This document shows, piece after piece, positions 1 to 13,719 of a DNA stretch of 64,000 bases. The notes under the pieces were generated by a model, which had not been told where the DNA came from, did not search any database, and saw only the letters and a list, made by a program, of their open reading frames with translations. How positions within the stretch are numbered: the stretch's first letter is position 1; the number at the start of each line of letters is the position of its first letter. Source of the stretch: Taudactylus pleione (lineage: Eukaryota; Chordata; Amphibia; Anura; Myobatrachidae); contig JAUIMM010000646.1 in the NCBI GenBank assembly GCA_031769625.1, forward strand, positions 1,054,501 to 1,118,500, written 5' to 3'. A program made the position numbers and the translations under genes.

Positions 1-1490
1 TGTAAAATAGAGCTGCTAACATTCGTAAGTGTAAGTGTAAAATAGCACTGCTAACATTCGTAAGTGTAAGTGTAAAATAGAGCTGCTAACATACGTAAGT
101 GTATGTGTAAAATAGCGCTGATAACATGTGTAAGTGTAAAATAGCGCTGCTGACATACGTGAGGGTAAGTGTAAAATAGCGCTGCTAACAAATGTAAGTG
201 TAAAATAGCGCTGCTAACATACGTAAGTGTAAGTGTACAATAGCGCTGCTAACATTCGTAAGTGTAAGTGTAAAATAGCACTGCTAACATACGTAAGTGT
301 AAGTGTAAAATAGCGCTGCTAACATACGTAAGTGTAAGTGTGAAATAGCGTTGCTAACATTCGTAAGTGTAAAATAGAGCTGCTAACATACGTAAGTGTA
401 AGTGTAAAATAGCGCTGCTAACATTCGTAAGTGTAAGTGTAAAATAGAGCTGCTAACATACGTAAGTGTAAAATAGCGCTGCTAACATACGTAAGTGTAA
501 GTGTAAAATAGCGCTGCTAAAATACGTAAGTGTAAGTGTAAAATAGAGCTGCTAACATACGTAAGTGTAAGTGTAAAATAGCGCTGCTAACATACGTAAA
601 TGTAAAATAGCGCTGATAACATACGTAAGTGTAAGTGTAAAATAGCGCTGCTAACATACGTAAGTGTAAGTGTACAATAGCGCTGCTAACATTCGTAAGT
701 GTAAGTGTAAAATAGCACTGCTAACATACGTAAGTGTAAGTGTAAAATAGCGCTGCTAACATACGTAAGTGTAAGTGTGAAATAGCGTTGCTAACATTCG
801 TAAGTGTAAAATAGAGCTGCTAACATACGTAAGTGTAAGTGTAAAATAGCGCTGCTAACATTCGTAAGTGTAAGTGTAAAATAGAGCTGCTAACATACGT
901 AAGTGTAAAATAGCGCTGCTAACATACGTAAGTGTAAGTGTAAAATAGCGCTGCTAAAATACGTAAGTGTAAGTGTAAAATAGAGCTGCTAACATACGTA
1001 AGTGTAAGTGTAAAATAGCGCTGCTAACATACGTAAGTGTAAAATAGAGCTGCTAACATACGTAAGTGTAAGTGTAAAATAGAGCTGCTAACATACATAT
1101 GTGTAAGTGTAAAATAGAGCTGCTAACATACATAAGTGTAAGTGTAAAATAGCACTGCTAACATACATAAGTGTAAGAGTAAAATAGCACTGCTAACATA
1201 CATAAGTGTAAGTGTAAAATAGCGCTGCTAACATTCGTAAGTGTAAGGGTAAAGTAGAGCTGCTAACATACGTAAGTGTAAAATAGCGCTGATAACATAC
1301 GTAAGTGTAAAATAGCGCTGCTAACATACGTAAGTGTAAGTGTAAAATAGAGCTGCTAACATACGTAAGTGTAAGTATAAAATAGCGCTGCTAACATACG
1401 TAAGTGTAAGTGTAAAATAGCGCTGCTATCATTCGTAAGTGTAAGTGTAAAATAGCGCTGCTAACATACGTAAGTGTAAGTGTAAAATAG
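1..1490 (+). repeat. 2.96-kb higher-order duplication, left copy
   Basis: Rare variants here recur exactly 2,961 bp downstream. ATAACATGTG is at 121 and 3082, the CGTAAATG unit at about 596 and 3557, AAGGGTAAAGTAG at 1245 and 4206, and TATCATTCG at about 1430 and 4391. The constant offset means there is no net indel over about 1.49 kb. Alignment is lost near 1492, where one copy has AGAGCTG and the other AGCGCTG, followed by different unit order. The partner is about 2962-4451. Confidence 0.85.
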
Positions 1491-2961
1491 AGCTGCTAAC
1501 ATACGTAAGTGTAAGTGTAAAATAGCACTGCTAACATACGTAAGTGTAAGTGTAAAATAGCACTGCTAACATTCGTAAGTGTAAGTGTAAAATAGAGCTG
1601 CTAACATACGTAAGTGTAAGTGTAAAATAGAGCTGCTAACATACATAAGTGTAAGTGTAAAACAGCACTGCTAACATACGTAAGTGTAAGTGTAAAATAG
1701 AGCTGCTAACATACGTAAGTGTAAGTGTAAAATAACGCTGCTAACATACGTAAGTTTAAAATAGCGCTGATAACATACGTAAGTGTAAGTGTAAAATAGA
1801 GTTGCTAACATACGTATGTGTAAGTGTAAAATAGAGCTGCTAACATACATAAGTGTAAGTGTAAAATAGCGCTGCTAACATTCGTAAGTGTAAGTGTAAA
1901 ATAGAGCTGCTAACATACGTAAGTGTAAGTGTAAAATAGCGCTGCTAACATACGTAAGTGTAAGTGTAAAATAGAGCTGCTAACATACGTAAGTGTAAGT
2001 GTAAAATAGCGCTGATAAGATACGTAAGTGTAAGTGTAAAATAGCGCTGCTAACATACGTAAGTGTAAGTGTAAAATAGCGCTGCTAACATACGTAAGTG
2101 TAAAATAGCGCTGCTAACATACGTAAGTGTAAGTGTAAAATAGCACTGCTAACATACGTAAGTGTAAGTGTAAAATAGCTCTGCTAACATACGTAAGTGT
2201 AAGTGTAAACTAGCGCTGCTAACATACGTAAGTGTAAGTGTAAACTAGCGTTGCTAACATTCGTAAGTGTAAATGTAAAATAGCGCTGCTAACATACGTA
2301 AGTGTAAGTGTAAAATAGAGCTGCTAACATACGTAAGTGTAAGTGTAAAATAGAGCTGCAAACATACGTAAGTGTAAGTGTAAAATAGCGCTGCTAACTT
2401 ACGTAAGTATAAGTGTAAAATAGCGCTGCTAACATACGTAAGTGTAAAATAGCGCTGCTAACAATTGTAAGTGTAAAATAGCGCTGCTAACATACGTAAG
2501 TGTAAGTGTAAAATAGCACTGCTAACATTCGTAAGTGTAAGTGTAAAATAGCGCTGCTAACATACGTAAGTGTAAGTGTAAAATAGAGCTGCTAACATAC
2601 GTAAGTGTAAGTGTAAAATAGAGCTGCTAACATACGTAAGTGTAAGTGTAAAATAGCACTGCTAACATACGTAAGTGTAAGTGTAAAATAGCACTGCTAA
2701 CATTCGTAAGTGTAAGTGTAAAATAGAGCTGCTAACATACGTAAGTGTAAGTGTAAAATAGAGCTGCTAACATACATAAGTGTAAGTGTAAAATAGCACT
2801 GCTAACATACGTAAGTGTAAGTGTAAAATAGAGCTGCTAACATACGTAAGTGTAAGTGTAAAAAAGCGCTGCTAACATACGTAAGTGTAAGTGTAAAATA
2901 GAGCTGCTAACATACGTAAGTGTAAGTGTAAAATAGCGCTGCTAACATACGTAAGTGTAAG

Positions 2962-4451
2962 TGTAAAATAGAGCTGCTAACATTCGTAAGTGTAAGTGTA
3001 AAATAGCACTGCTAACATTCGTAAGTGTAAGTGTAAAATAGAGCTGCTAACATACGTAAGTGTATGTGTAAAATAGCGCTGATAACATGTGTAAGTGTAA
3101 AATAGCGCTGCTGACATACGTGAGGGTAAGTGTAAAATAGCGCTGCTAACAAATGTAAGTGTAAAATAGCGCTGCTAACATACGTAAGTGTAAGTGTACA
3201 ATAGCGCTGCTAACATTCGTAAGTGTAAGTGTAAAATAGCACTGCTAACATACGTAAGTGTAAGTGTAAAATAGCGCTGCTAACATACGTAAGTGTAAGT
3301 GTGAAATAGCGTTGCTAACATTCGTAAGTGTAAAATAGAGCTGCTAACATACGTAAGTGTAAGTGTAAAATAGCGCTGCTAACATTCGTAAGTGTAAGTG
3401 TAAAATAGAGCTGCTAACATACGTAAGTGTAAAATAGCGCTGCTAACATACGTAAGTGTAAGTGTAAAATAGCGCTGCTAAAATACGTAAGTGTAAGTGT
3501 AAAATAGAGCTGCTAACATACGTAAGTGTAAGTGTAAAATAGCGCTGCTAACATACGTAAATGTAAAATAGCGCTGATAACATACGTAAGTGTAAGTGTA
3601 AAATAGCGCTGCTAACATACGTAAGTGTAAGTGTACAATAGCGCTGCTAACATTCGTAAGTGTAAGTGTAAAATAGCACTGCTAACATACGTAAGTGTAA
3701 GTGTAAAATAGCGCTGCTAACATACGTAAGTGTAAGTGTGAAATAGCGTTGCTAACATTCGTAAGTGTAAAATAGAGCTGCTAACATACGTAAGTGTAAG
3801 TGTAAAATAGCGCTGCTAACATTCGTAAGTGTAAGTGTAAAATAGAGCTGCTAACATACGTAAGTGTAAAATAGCGCTGCTAACATACGTAAGTGTAAGT
3901 GTAAAATAGCGCTGCTAAAATACGTAAGTGTAAGTGTAAAATAGAGCTGCTAACATACGTAAGTGTAAGTGTAAAATAGCGCTGCTAACATACGTAAGTG
4001 TAAAATAGAGCTGCTAACATACGTAAGTGTAAGTGTAAAATAGAGCTGCTAACATACATATGTGTAAGTGTAAAATAGAGCTGCTAACATACATAAGTGT
4101 AAGTGTAAAATAGCACTGCTAACATACATAAGTGTAAGAGTAAAATAGCACTGCTAACATACATAAGTGTAAGTGTAAAATAGCGCTGCTAACATTCGTA
4201 AGTGTAAGGGTAAAGTAGAGCTGCTAACATACGTAAGTGTAAAATAGCGCTGATAACATACGTAAGTGTAAAATAGCGCTGCTAACATACGTAAGTGTAA
4301 GTGTAAAATAGAGCTGCTAACATACGTAAGTGTAAGTATAAAATAGCGCTGCTAACATACGTAAGTGTAAGTGTAAAATAGCGCTGCTATCATTCGTAAG
4401 TGTAAGTGTAAAATAGCGCTGCTAACATACGTAAGTGTAAGTGTAAAATAG
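2962..4451 (+). repeat. 2.96-kb higher-order duplication, right copy
   Basis: This is the partner of the block at 1-1490, at a constant 2,961-bp offset across at least four independent rare variants. Retention of the same rare point variants in the same order indicates recent duplication. Confidence 0.85.
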
Positions 4452-7400
4452 CGCTGCTAACATACGTAAGTGTAAGTGTAAAATAGCACTGCTATCATTC
4501 GTAAGTGTAAGTGTAAAATAGCGCTGCTAACATACGTAAGTGTAAGTGTAAAATAGCGCTGCTAACATACGTAAGTGTAAGTGTAAAATAGAGCTGCTAA
4601 CATACGTAAGTGTAAGTGTAAAATAGAGCTGCTAACATTCATATGTGTAAGTGTAAAATAGAGCTGCTAACATACGTAAGTGTAAGTGTAAAATAGCACT
4701 GCTAACATTCGTAAGTGTAAGTGTAAATTAGCACTGCTAACATTCGTAAGTGTAAGTGTAAAATAGAGCTGCTAACATACGTAAGTGTAAGTGTAAAATA
4801 GCGCTGCAAACATACGTAAGTGTAAAATAGCGCTGCTAACATACGTAAGTGTAAGTGTAAAATAGCGCTGCTAAAGTACGTAAGTGTAAGTGTAAAATAG
4901 CGCTGCTAACATACGTAAGTGTAAGTGTAAAATAGCGCTGCTAACATACGTAAGTGAAAGTGTAAAATAGCGCTGCTAACATACGTAAGTGTAAGTGTAC
5001 AATAGCGCTGCTAACATTCGTAAGTGTAAGTGTAAAATAGCACTGCTAACATACGTAAGTGTAAGTGTAAAATAGCGCTGCTAACATACGTAAGTGTAAG
5101 TGTGAAATAGCGTTGCTAACATTCGTAAGTGTAAAATAGAGCTGCTAACATACGTAAGTGTAAGTGTAAAATAGCGCTGCTAACATTCGTAAGTGTAAGT
5201 GTAAAATAGAGCTGCTAACATACGTAAGTGTAAAATAGCGCTGCTAACATACGTAAGTGTAAGTGTAAAATAGCGCTGCTAAAATACGTAAGTGTAAGTG
5301 TAAAATAGAGCTGCTAACATACGTAAGTGTAAGTGTAAAATAGCGCTGCTAACATACGTAAGTGTAAAATAGCGCTGAAAACATACGTAAGTGTAAGTGT
5401 AAAATAGCGCTGCTTACATACGTAAGTGTAAGTGTAAAATAGCGCTGCTAACATACGTAAGTGTAAGTGTGAAATAGCGTTGCTAACATTCGTAAGTGTA
5501 AAATAGAGCTGCTAACATACGTAAGTGTAAGTGTAAAATAGCGCTGCTAACATTCGTAAGTGTAAGTGTAAAATAGAGCTGCTAACATACGTAAGTGTAA
5601 AATAGCGCTGCTAACATACGTAAGTGTAAGTGTAAAATAGCGCTGCTAAAATACGTAAGTGTAAGTGTAAAATAGAGCTGCTAACATACGTAAGTGTAAG
5701 TGTAAAATAGCGCTGCTAACATACGTAAGTGTAAAATAGAGCTGCTAACATACGTAAGTGTAAGTGTAAAATAGAGCTGCTAACATACGTATGTGTAAGT
5801 GTAAAATAGAGCTGCTAACATACATAAGTGTAAGTGTAAAATAGCACTGCTAACATACATAAGTGTAAGAGTAAAATAGCACTGCTAACATACATAAGTG
5901 TAAGTGTAAAATAGCGCTGCTAACATTCGTAAGTGTAAGGGTAAAATAGAGCTGCTAACATACGTAAGTGTAAAATAGCGCTGATAACATACGTAAGTGT
6001 AAGTGTAAAATAGCGCTGCTAACATACGTAAGTGTAAGTGTAAAATAGAGCTGCTAACATACGTAAGTGTAAGTATAAAATAGCGCTGCTAACATACGTA
6101 AGTGTAAGTGTAAAATAGCGCTGCTATCATTCGTAAGTGTAAGTGTAAAATAGCGCTGCTAACATACGTAAGTGTAAGTGTAAAATAGCGCTGCTAACAT
6201 ACGTAAGTGTAAGTGTAAAATAGCACTGCTATCATTCGTAAGTGTAAGTGTAAAATAGCGCTGCTAACATACGTAAGTGTAAGTGTAAAATAGCGCTGCT
6301 AACATACGTAAGTGTAAGTGTAAAATAGAGCTGCTAACATACGTAAGTGTAAGTGTAAAATAGAGCTGCTAACATTCATATGTGTAAGTGTAAAATAGAG
6401 CTGCTAACATACGTAAGTGTAAGTGTAAAATAGCACTGCTAACATTCGTAAGTGTAAGTGTAAATTAGCACTGCTAACATTCGTAAGTGTAAGTGTAAAA
6501 TAGAGCTGCTAACATACGTAAGTGTAAGTGTAAAATAGCGCTGCAAACATACGTAAGTGTAAAATAGTGCTGCTAACATACGTAAGTGTAAGTGTAAAAT
6601 AGCGCTGCTAAAGTACGTAAGTGTAAGTGTAAAATAGCGCTGCTATCATACGTAAGTGTAAGTGTAAAATAGCGCTGCTAACATACGTAAGTGAAAGTGT
6701 AAAATAGCGCTGCTAACATACGTAAGTGTAAGTGTAAAATAGCGCTGCTAACATACGTAAGTGTAAGTGTAAAATAGCGCTGCTAACATACGTAAGTGTA
6801 AGTGTAAAATAGAGCTGCTAACATTCGTAAGTGTAAGTGTAAAATAGCGCTGCTAACATACGTAAGTGTAAGTGTAAAATAGAGCTGCTAACATACGTAA
6901 GTGTAAAATAGAGCTGCTAACATACGTTAGTGTAAGTGTAAAATAGCGCTGCTAACATACGTAAGTGTAAGTGTAAAATAGAGCTGCTAACATACATAAG
7001 TGTAAGTGTAAAATAGAGCTGCTAACATACGTAAGTGTAAGTGTAAAATAGAGCTGCTAACATACGTAAGTGTAAGTGTAAAATAGAGCTGCTAACATAC
7101 GTAAGTGTAAGTGTAAAATAGCGCTGCTAACATACGTAAGTGTAAGTGTAAAAAAGAGCTGCTAACAGACGTAAGTGTAAGTGTAAAATAGCGCTGCTAC
7201 ATACGTAAGTGTAAGTGTAAAATAGCACTGCTATCATTCGTAAGTGTAAGTGTAAAATAGCACTGCTAACATACGTAAGTGTAAGTGTAAAATAGCGCTA
7301 CTATCATTCGTAAGTGTAAAATAGCGCTGCTAACATACGTAAGTGTAAGTGTAAAATAGCGCTGCTAACATACGTAAGTGTAAGTGTAAAATAGAGCTGC

Positions 7401-9050
7401 TAACATACGTAAGTGTAAGTGTAAAATAGCACTGCTATCATTCGTAAGTGTAAGTGTAAAATAGCGCTGCTAACATACGTAAGTGTAAGTGTAAAATAGC
7501 GTTGCTAACATTCGTAAGTGTAAAATAGAGCTGCTAACATACGTAAGTGTAAGTGTAAAATAGCGCTGCTAACATTCGTAAGTGTAAGTGTAAAATAGAG
7601 CTGCTAACATACGTAAGTGTAAAATAGCGCTGCTAACATACGTAAGTGTAAGTGTAAAATAGCGCTGCTTACATACGTAAGTGTAAGTGTAAAATAGAGC
7701 TGCTAACATACGTAAGTGTAAGTGTAAAATAGCGCTGCTAACATACGTAAGTGTAAAATAGAGCTGCTAACATACGTAAGTGTAAGTGTAAAATAGAGCT
7801 GCTAACATACGTATGTGTAAGTGTAAAATAGAGCTGCTAACATACATAAGTGTAAGTGTAAAATAGCACTGTTAACATACATAAGTGTAAGAGTAAAATA
7901 GCACTGCTAACAAACATAAGTGTAAGTGTAAAATAGCGCTGCTAACATACGTAAGTGTAAGTGTAAAATAGCGCTGCTAACATACGTAAGTGTAAGTGTA
8001 AAATAGCGCTGCTAACATACGTAAGTGTAAGTGTAAAATAGCGCTGCTAACATACGTAAGTGTAAGTGTAAAAAAGAGCTGCTAACAGACGTAAGTGTAA
8101 AATAGCACAGCTAACATTCGTAAGTGTAAGTGTAAAATAGAGCTGCTAACATACGTAAGTGTAAGTGTAAAATAGCGCTGCAAACATACGTAAGTGTAAA
8201 ATAGCGCTGCTAACATACGTAAGTGTAAGTGTAAAATAGCGCTGCTAAAATACGTAAGTGTAAGTGTAAAATAGCGCTGCTAACATACGTAAGTGTAAGT
8301 GTAAAATAGCGCTGCTAACATACGTAAGTGTAAGTGTAAAATAGCGCTGCTAACATACGTAAGTGTAAGTGTAAAATAGCGCTGCTAACATACGTAAGTG
8401 TAAGTGTAAAATAGCGCTGCTAACATACGTAAGTGTAAGTGTAAAATAGCGCTGCTAACATTCGTAAGTGTAAGTGTAAAATAGAGCTGCTAACATTCGT
8501 AAGTGTAAGTGTAAAATAGCGCTGCTAACATACATAAGTGTAAGTGTAAAATAGAGCTGCTAACATACGTAAGTGTAAAATAGAGCTGCTAACATACGTT
8601 AGTGTAAGTGTAAAATAGCGCTGCTAACATACGTAAGTGTAAGTGTAAAATAGAGCTGCTAACATACATAAGTGTAAGTGTAAAATAGAGCTGCTAACAT
8701 ACGTAAGTGTAAGTGTAAAATAGAGCTGCTAACATACGTAAGTGTAAGTGTAAAATAGAGCTGCTAACATACGTAAGTGTAAGTGTAAAATAGAGCTGCT
8801 AACATACGTAAGTGTAAGTGTAAAATAGCGCTGCTAACATACGTAAGTGTAAGTGTAAAAAAGAGCTGCTAACAGACGTAAGTGTAAGTGTAAAATAGCG
8901 CTGCTACATACGTAAGTGTAAGTGTAAAATAGCACTGCTAACATACGTAAGTGTAAGTGTAAAATAGCGCTACTATCATTCGTAAGTGTAAAATAGAGCT
9001 GCTAACATACGTAAGTGTAAGTGTAAAATAGAGCTGCTAACATACATTAG
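3900..9050 (+). repeat. Large internal duplication of about 5.2 kb, left copy
   Basis: Marker pairs with about 13720-18990 show offsets that drift by whole modules. AAGGGTAAA is at 4206 and 14026 (9,820). TGTGAAATAG is at 5102 and 14928 (9,826) and at 5469 and 15365 (9,896). GTGAAAGTG is at 6691 and 16587 (9,896). The AAAAAAGAG unit is at 7150 and 17046 (9,896). CTGTTAAC is at about 7871 and 17767 (9,896). AGCACAG is at 8106 and 18008 (9,902). ACATTAG is at 9045 and 18982 (9,937). The steps of 6, 70, 6 and 35 bp correspond to one hexamer, two units, one hexamer and one unit. Confidence 0.85.
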
Positions 9051-12000
9051 TGTAAGTGTAAAATAGCGCTGCTAACATAAGTAAGTGTAAGTGTAAAATA
9101 GAGCTGCTAACATACGTAAGTGTAAGTGTAAAATAGAGCTGCTAACATACGTAAGTGTAAGTGTAAAATAGAGCTGCTAACATACATAAGTGTAAGTGTA
9201 AAATAGCACTGTTAACATACATAAGTGTAAGTGTAAAAAAGAGCTGCTAACAGACGTAAGTGTAAAATAGCACAGCTAACATTCGTAAGTGTAAGTGTAA
9301 AATAGCGCTGCTAACATACGTAAGTGTAAGTGTAAAATAGAGCTGCTAACATACGTAAGTGTAAGTGTAAAATAGAGCTGCTAACATACGTAAGTGTAAG
9401 TGTAAAATAGAGCTGCTAACATACATAAGTGTAAGTGTAAAATAGCACTGTTAACATACGTAAGTGTAAGTGTAAAAAAGAGCTGCTAACAGACGTAAGT
9501 GTAAAATAGCACAGCTAACATTCGTAAGTGTAAGTGTAAAATAGAGCTGCTAACATACGTAAGTGTAAGTGTAAAATAGCGCTGCAAACATACGTAAGTG
9601 TAAAATAGCGCTGCTAACATACGTAAGTGTAAGTGTAAAATAGCGCTGCTAAAATACGTAAGTGTAAGTGTAAAATAGCGCTGCTAACATACGTAAGTGT
9701 AAGTGTCAAATAGCGCTGCTAACATACGTAAGTGTAAGTGTAAAATAGCGCTGCTAACATACGTAAGTGTAAGTGTAAAATAGCGCTGCTAACATACGTA
9801 AGTGTAAGTGTAAAATAGCGCTGCTAACATACGTAAGTGTAAGTGTAAAATAGCGCTGCTAACATTCGTAAGTGTAAGTGTAAAATAGAGCTGCTAACAT
9901 TCGTAAGTGTAAGTGTAAAATAGCGCTGCTAACATACATAAGTGTAAGTGTAAAATAGAGCTGCTAACATACGTAAGTGTAAAATAGAGCTGCTAACATA
10001 CGTTAGTGTAAGTGTAAAATAGCGCTGCTAACATACGTAAGTGTAAGTGTAAAATAGAGCTGCTAACATACGTAAGTGTAAGTGTAAAATAGAGCTGCTA
10101 ACATACGGAAGTGTAAGTGTAAAATAGAGCTGCTAACATACGTAAGTGTAAGTGTAAAATAGAGCTGCTAACATACGTAAGTGTAAGTGTAAAATAGAGC
10201 TGCTAACATACGTAAGTGTAAGTGTAAAATAGAGCTGCTAACATACGTAAGTGTAAGTGTAAAATAGCGCTGCTAACATACGTAAGTGTAAGTGTAAAAT
10301 AGAGCTGCTAACAGACGTAAGTGTAAGTGTAAAATAGCGCTGCTACATACGTAAGTGTAAGTGTAAAATAGCACTGCTATCATTCGTAAGTGTAAGTGTA
10401 AAATAGCACTGCTAACATACGTAAGTGTAAGTGTAAAATAGCGCTACTATCATTCGTAAGTGTAAGTGTAAAATAGAGCTGCTAACATATGTAAGTGTAT
10501 GTGTAAAATAGAGCTGCTAACAAACGTAAGTGTAAGTGTAAAATAGCGCTGCTAACATACGTAAGTGTAAGTGTAAAATAGCGCTGCTAACATACGTAAG
10601 TGTAAGTGTAAAATAGCGCTGCTAACATACATAAGTGTAAGTCTAAAATAGAGCTGCTAACATACGTAAATGTAAGTGTAAAATAGAGCTGCTAACAAAC
10701 ATATGTGTAAGTGTAAAATAGCACTGCTAACATTCGTAAGTGTAAGTGTAAAATAGAGCTGCTAACATACGTAAGTGTAAGTGTAAAATAGCGCTGCTAA
10801 CATACGTAAGTGTAAGTGTAAAATAGCGCTGCTAACATACGTAAGTGTAAGTGTAAAATAGAGCTGCTAACATACATATGTGTAAGTGTAAAATAGAGCT
10901 GCTAACATACATAAGTATAAGTGTAAAATAGAGCTGCTAACATACGTAAGTGTAAAATAGAGCTGCTAACATACGTAAGTGTAAGTGTAAAATAGAGCGG
11001 CTAACATACGTAAGTGTAAGTGTAAAATAGAGCGGCTAACATACGTATGTGTAAGTGTAAAATAGAGCTGCTAACATACATAAGTATAAGTGTAAAATAG
11101 AGCTGCTAACGTACGTAAGTGTAAGTGTAAAATAGCGCTGCTAACGTACGTAAGTGTAAGTGAAAAATAGAGCTGCTAACGTACGTAAGTGTAAGTGTAA
11201 AATAGCGCTGCTAACATACGTAAGTGTAAGTGTAAAATAGCACTGCTAACATACGTAAGTGTAAGTGTAAAATAGCGCTGCTAACATACGTAAGTGTAAG
11301 TGTAAAATAGCGCTGCTAACATACGTAAGTGTAAAATAGAGCTGCTAACATACGTAAGTGTAAGTGTAAAATAGAGCTGCTAACATACGTATGTGTAAGT
11401 GTAAAATAGAGCTGCTAACATACATAAGTGTAAGTGTAAAATAGCACTGCTAACATACATAAGTGTAAGAGTAAAATAGCACTGCTAACATACATAAGTG
11501 TAAGTGTAAAATAGCGCTGCTAACATTCGTAAGTGTAAGGGTAAAGTAGAGCTGCTAACATACGTAAGTGTAAAATAGCGCTGATAACATACGTAAGTGT
11601 AAGTGTAAAATAGCGCTGCTAACATACGTAAGTGTAAGTGTAAAATAGAGCTGCTAACATACGTAAGTGTAAGTATAAAATAGCGCTGCTAACATACGTA
11701 AGTGTAAGTGTAAAATAGCGCTGCTATCATTCGTAAGTGTAAGTGTAAAATAGCGCTGCTAACATACGTAAGTGTAAGTGTAAAATAGCGCTGCTAACAT
11801 ACGTAAGTGTAAGTGTAAAATAGCACTGCTATCATTCGTAAGTGTAAGTGTAAAATAGCGCTGCTAACATACGTAAGTGTAAGTGTAAAATAGCGCTGCT
11901 AACATACGTAAGTGTAAAATAGAGCTGCTAACATACGTAAGTGTAAGTGTAAAATAGAGCTGCTAACATTCATATGTGTAAGTGTAAAATAGAGCTGCTA

Positions 12001-13719
12001 ACATACGTAAGTGTAAGTGTAAAATAGCACTGCTAACATTCGTAAGTGTAAGTGTAAATTAGCACTGCTAACATTCGTAAGTGTAAGTGTAAAATAGAGC
12101 TGCTAACATACGTAAGTGTAAGTGTAAAATAGCGCTGCAAACATACGTAAGTGTAAAATAGCGCTGCTAACATACGTAAGTGTAAGTGTAAAATAGCGCT
12201 GCTAAAGTACGTAAGTGTAAGTGTAAAATAGCGCTGCTAACATACGTAAGTGTAAGTGTAAAATAGCGCTGCTAACATACGTAAGTGAAAGTGTAAAATA
12301 GCGCTGCTAACATACGTAAGTGTAAGTGTACAATAGCGCTGCTAACATTCGTAAGTGTAAGTGTAAAATAGCACTGCTAACATACGTAAGTGTAAGTGTA
12401 AAATAGCGCTGCTAACATACGTAAGTGTAAGTGTGAAATAGCGTTGCTAACATTCGTAAGTGTAAAATAGAGCTGCTAACATACGTAAGTGTAAGTGTAA
12501 AATAGCGCTGCTAACATTCGTAAGTGTAAGTGTAAAATAGAGCTGCTAACATACGTAAGTGTAAAATAGCGCTGCTAACATACGTAAGTGTAAGTGTAAA
12601 ATAGCGCTGCTAAAATACGTAAGTGTAAGTGTAAAATAGAGCTGCTAACATACGTAAGTGTAAGTGTAAAATAGCGCTGCTAACATACGTAAGTGTAAAA
12701 TAGCGCTGATAACATACGTAAGTGTAAGTGTAAAATAGCGCTGCTAACATACGTAAGTGTAAGTGTACAATAGCGCTGCTAACATTCGTAAGTGTAAGTG
12801 TAAAATAGCACTGCTAACATACGTAAGTGTAAGTTTAAAATAGCGCTGCTAACATACGTAAGTGTAAGTGTGAAATAGCGTTGCTAACATTCGTAAGTGT
12901 AAAATAGAGCTGCTAACATACGTAAGTGTAAGTGTAAAATAGCGCTGCTAACATTCGTAAGTGTAAGTGTAAAATAGAGCTGCTAACATACGTAAGTGTA
13001 AAATAGCGCTGCTAACATACGTAAGTGTAAGTGTAAAATAGCGCTGCTAAAATACGTAAGTGTAAGTGTAAAATAGAGCTGCTAACATACGTAAGTGTAA
13101 GTGTAAAATAGCGCTGCTAACATACGTAAGTGTAAAATAGAGCTGCTAACATACGTAAGTGTAAGTGTAAAATAGAGCTGCTAACATACGTATGTGTAAG
13201 TGTAAAATAGAGCTGCTAACATACATAAGTGTAAGTGTAAAATAGCACTGCTAACATACATAAGTGTAAGAGTAAAATAGCACTGCTAACATACATAAGT
13301 GTAAGTGTAAAATAGCGCTGCTAACATTCGTAAGTGTAAGGGTAAAATAGAGCTGCTAACATGCGTAAGTGTAAAATAGCGCTGATAACATACGTAAGTG
13401 TAAGTGTAAAATAGCGCTGCTAACATACGTAAGTGTAAGTGTAAAATAGAGCTGCTAACATACGTAAGTGTAAGTATAAAATAGCGCTGCTAACATACGT
13501 AAGTGTAAGTGTAAAATAGCGCTGCTATCATTCGTAAGTGTAAGTGTAAAATAGCGCTGCTAACATACGTAAGTGTAAGTGTAAAATAGCGCTGCTAACA
13601 TACGTAAGTGTAAGTGTAAAATAGCACTGCTATCATTCGTAAGTGTAAGTGTAAAATAGCGCTGCTAACATACGTAAGTGTAAGTGTAAAATAGCGCTGC
13701 TAACATACGTAAGTGAAAG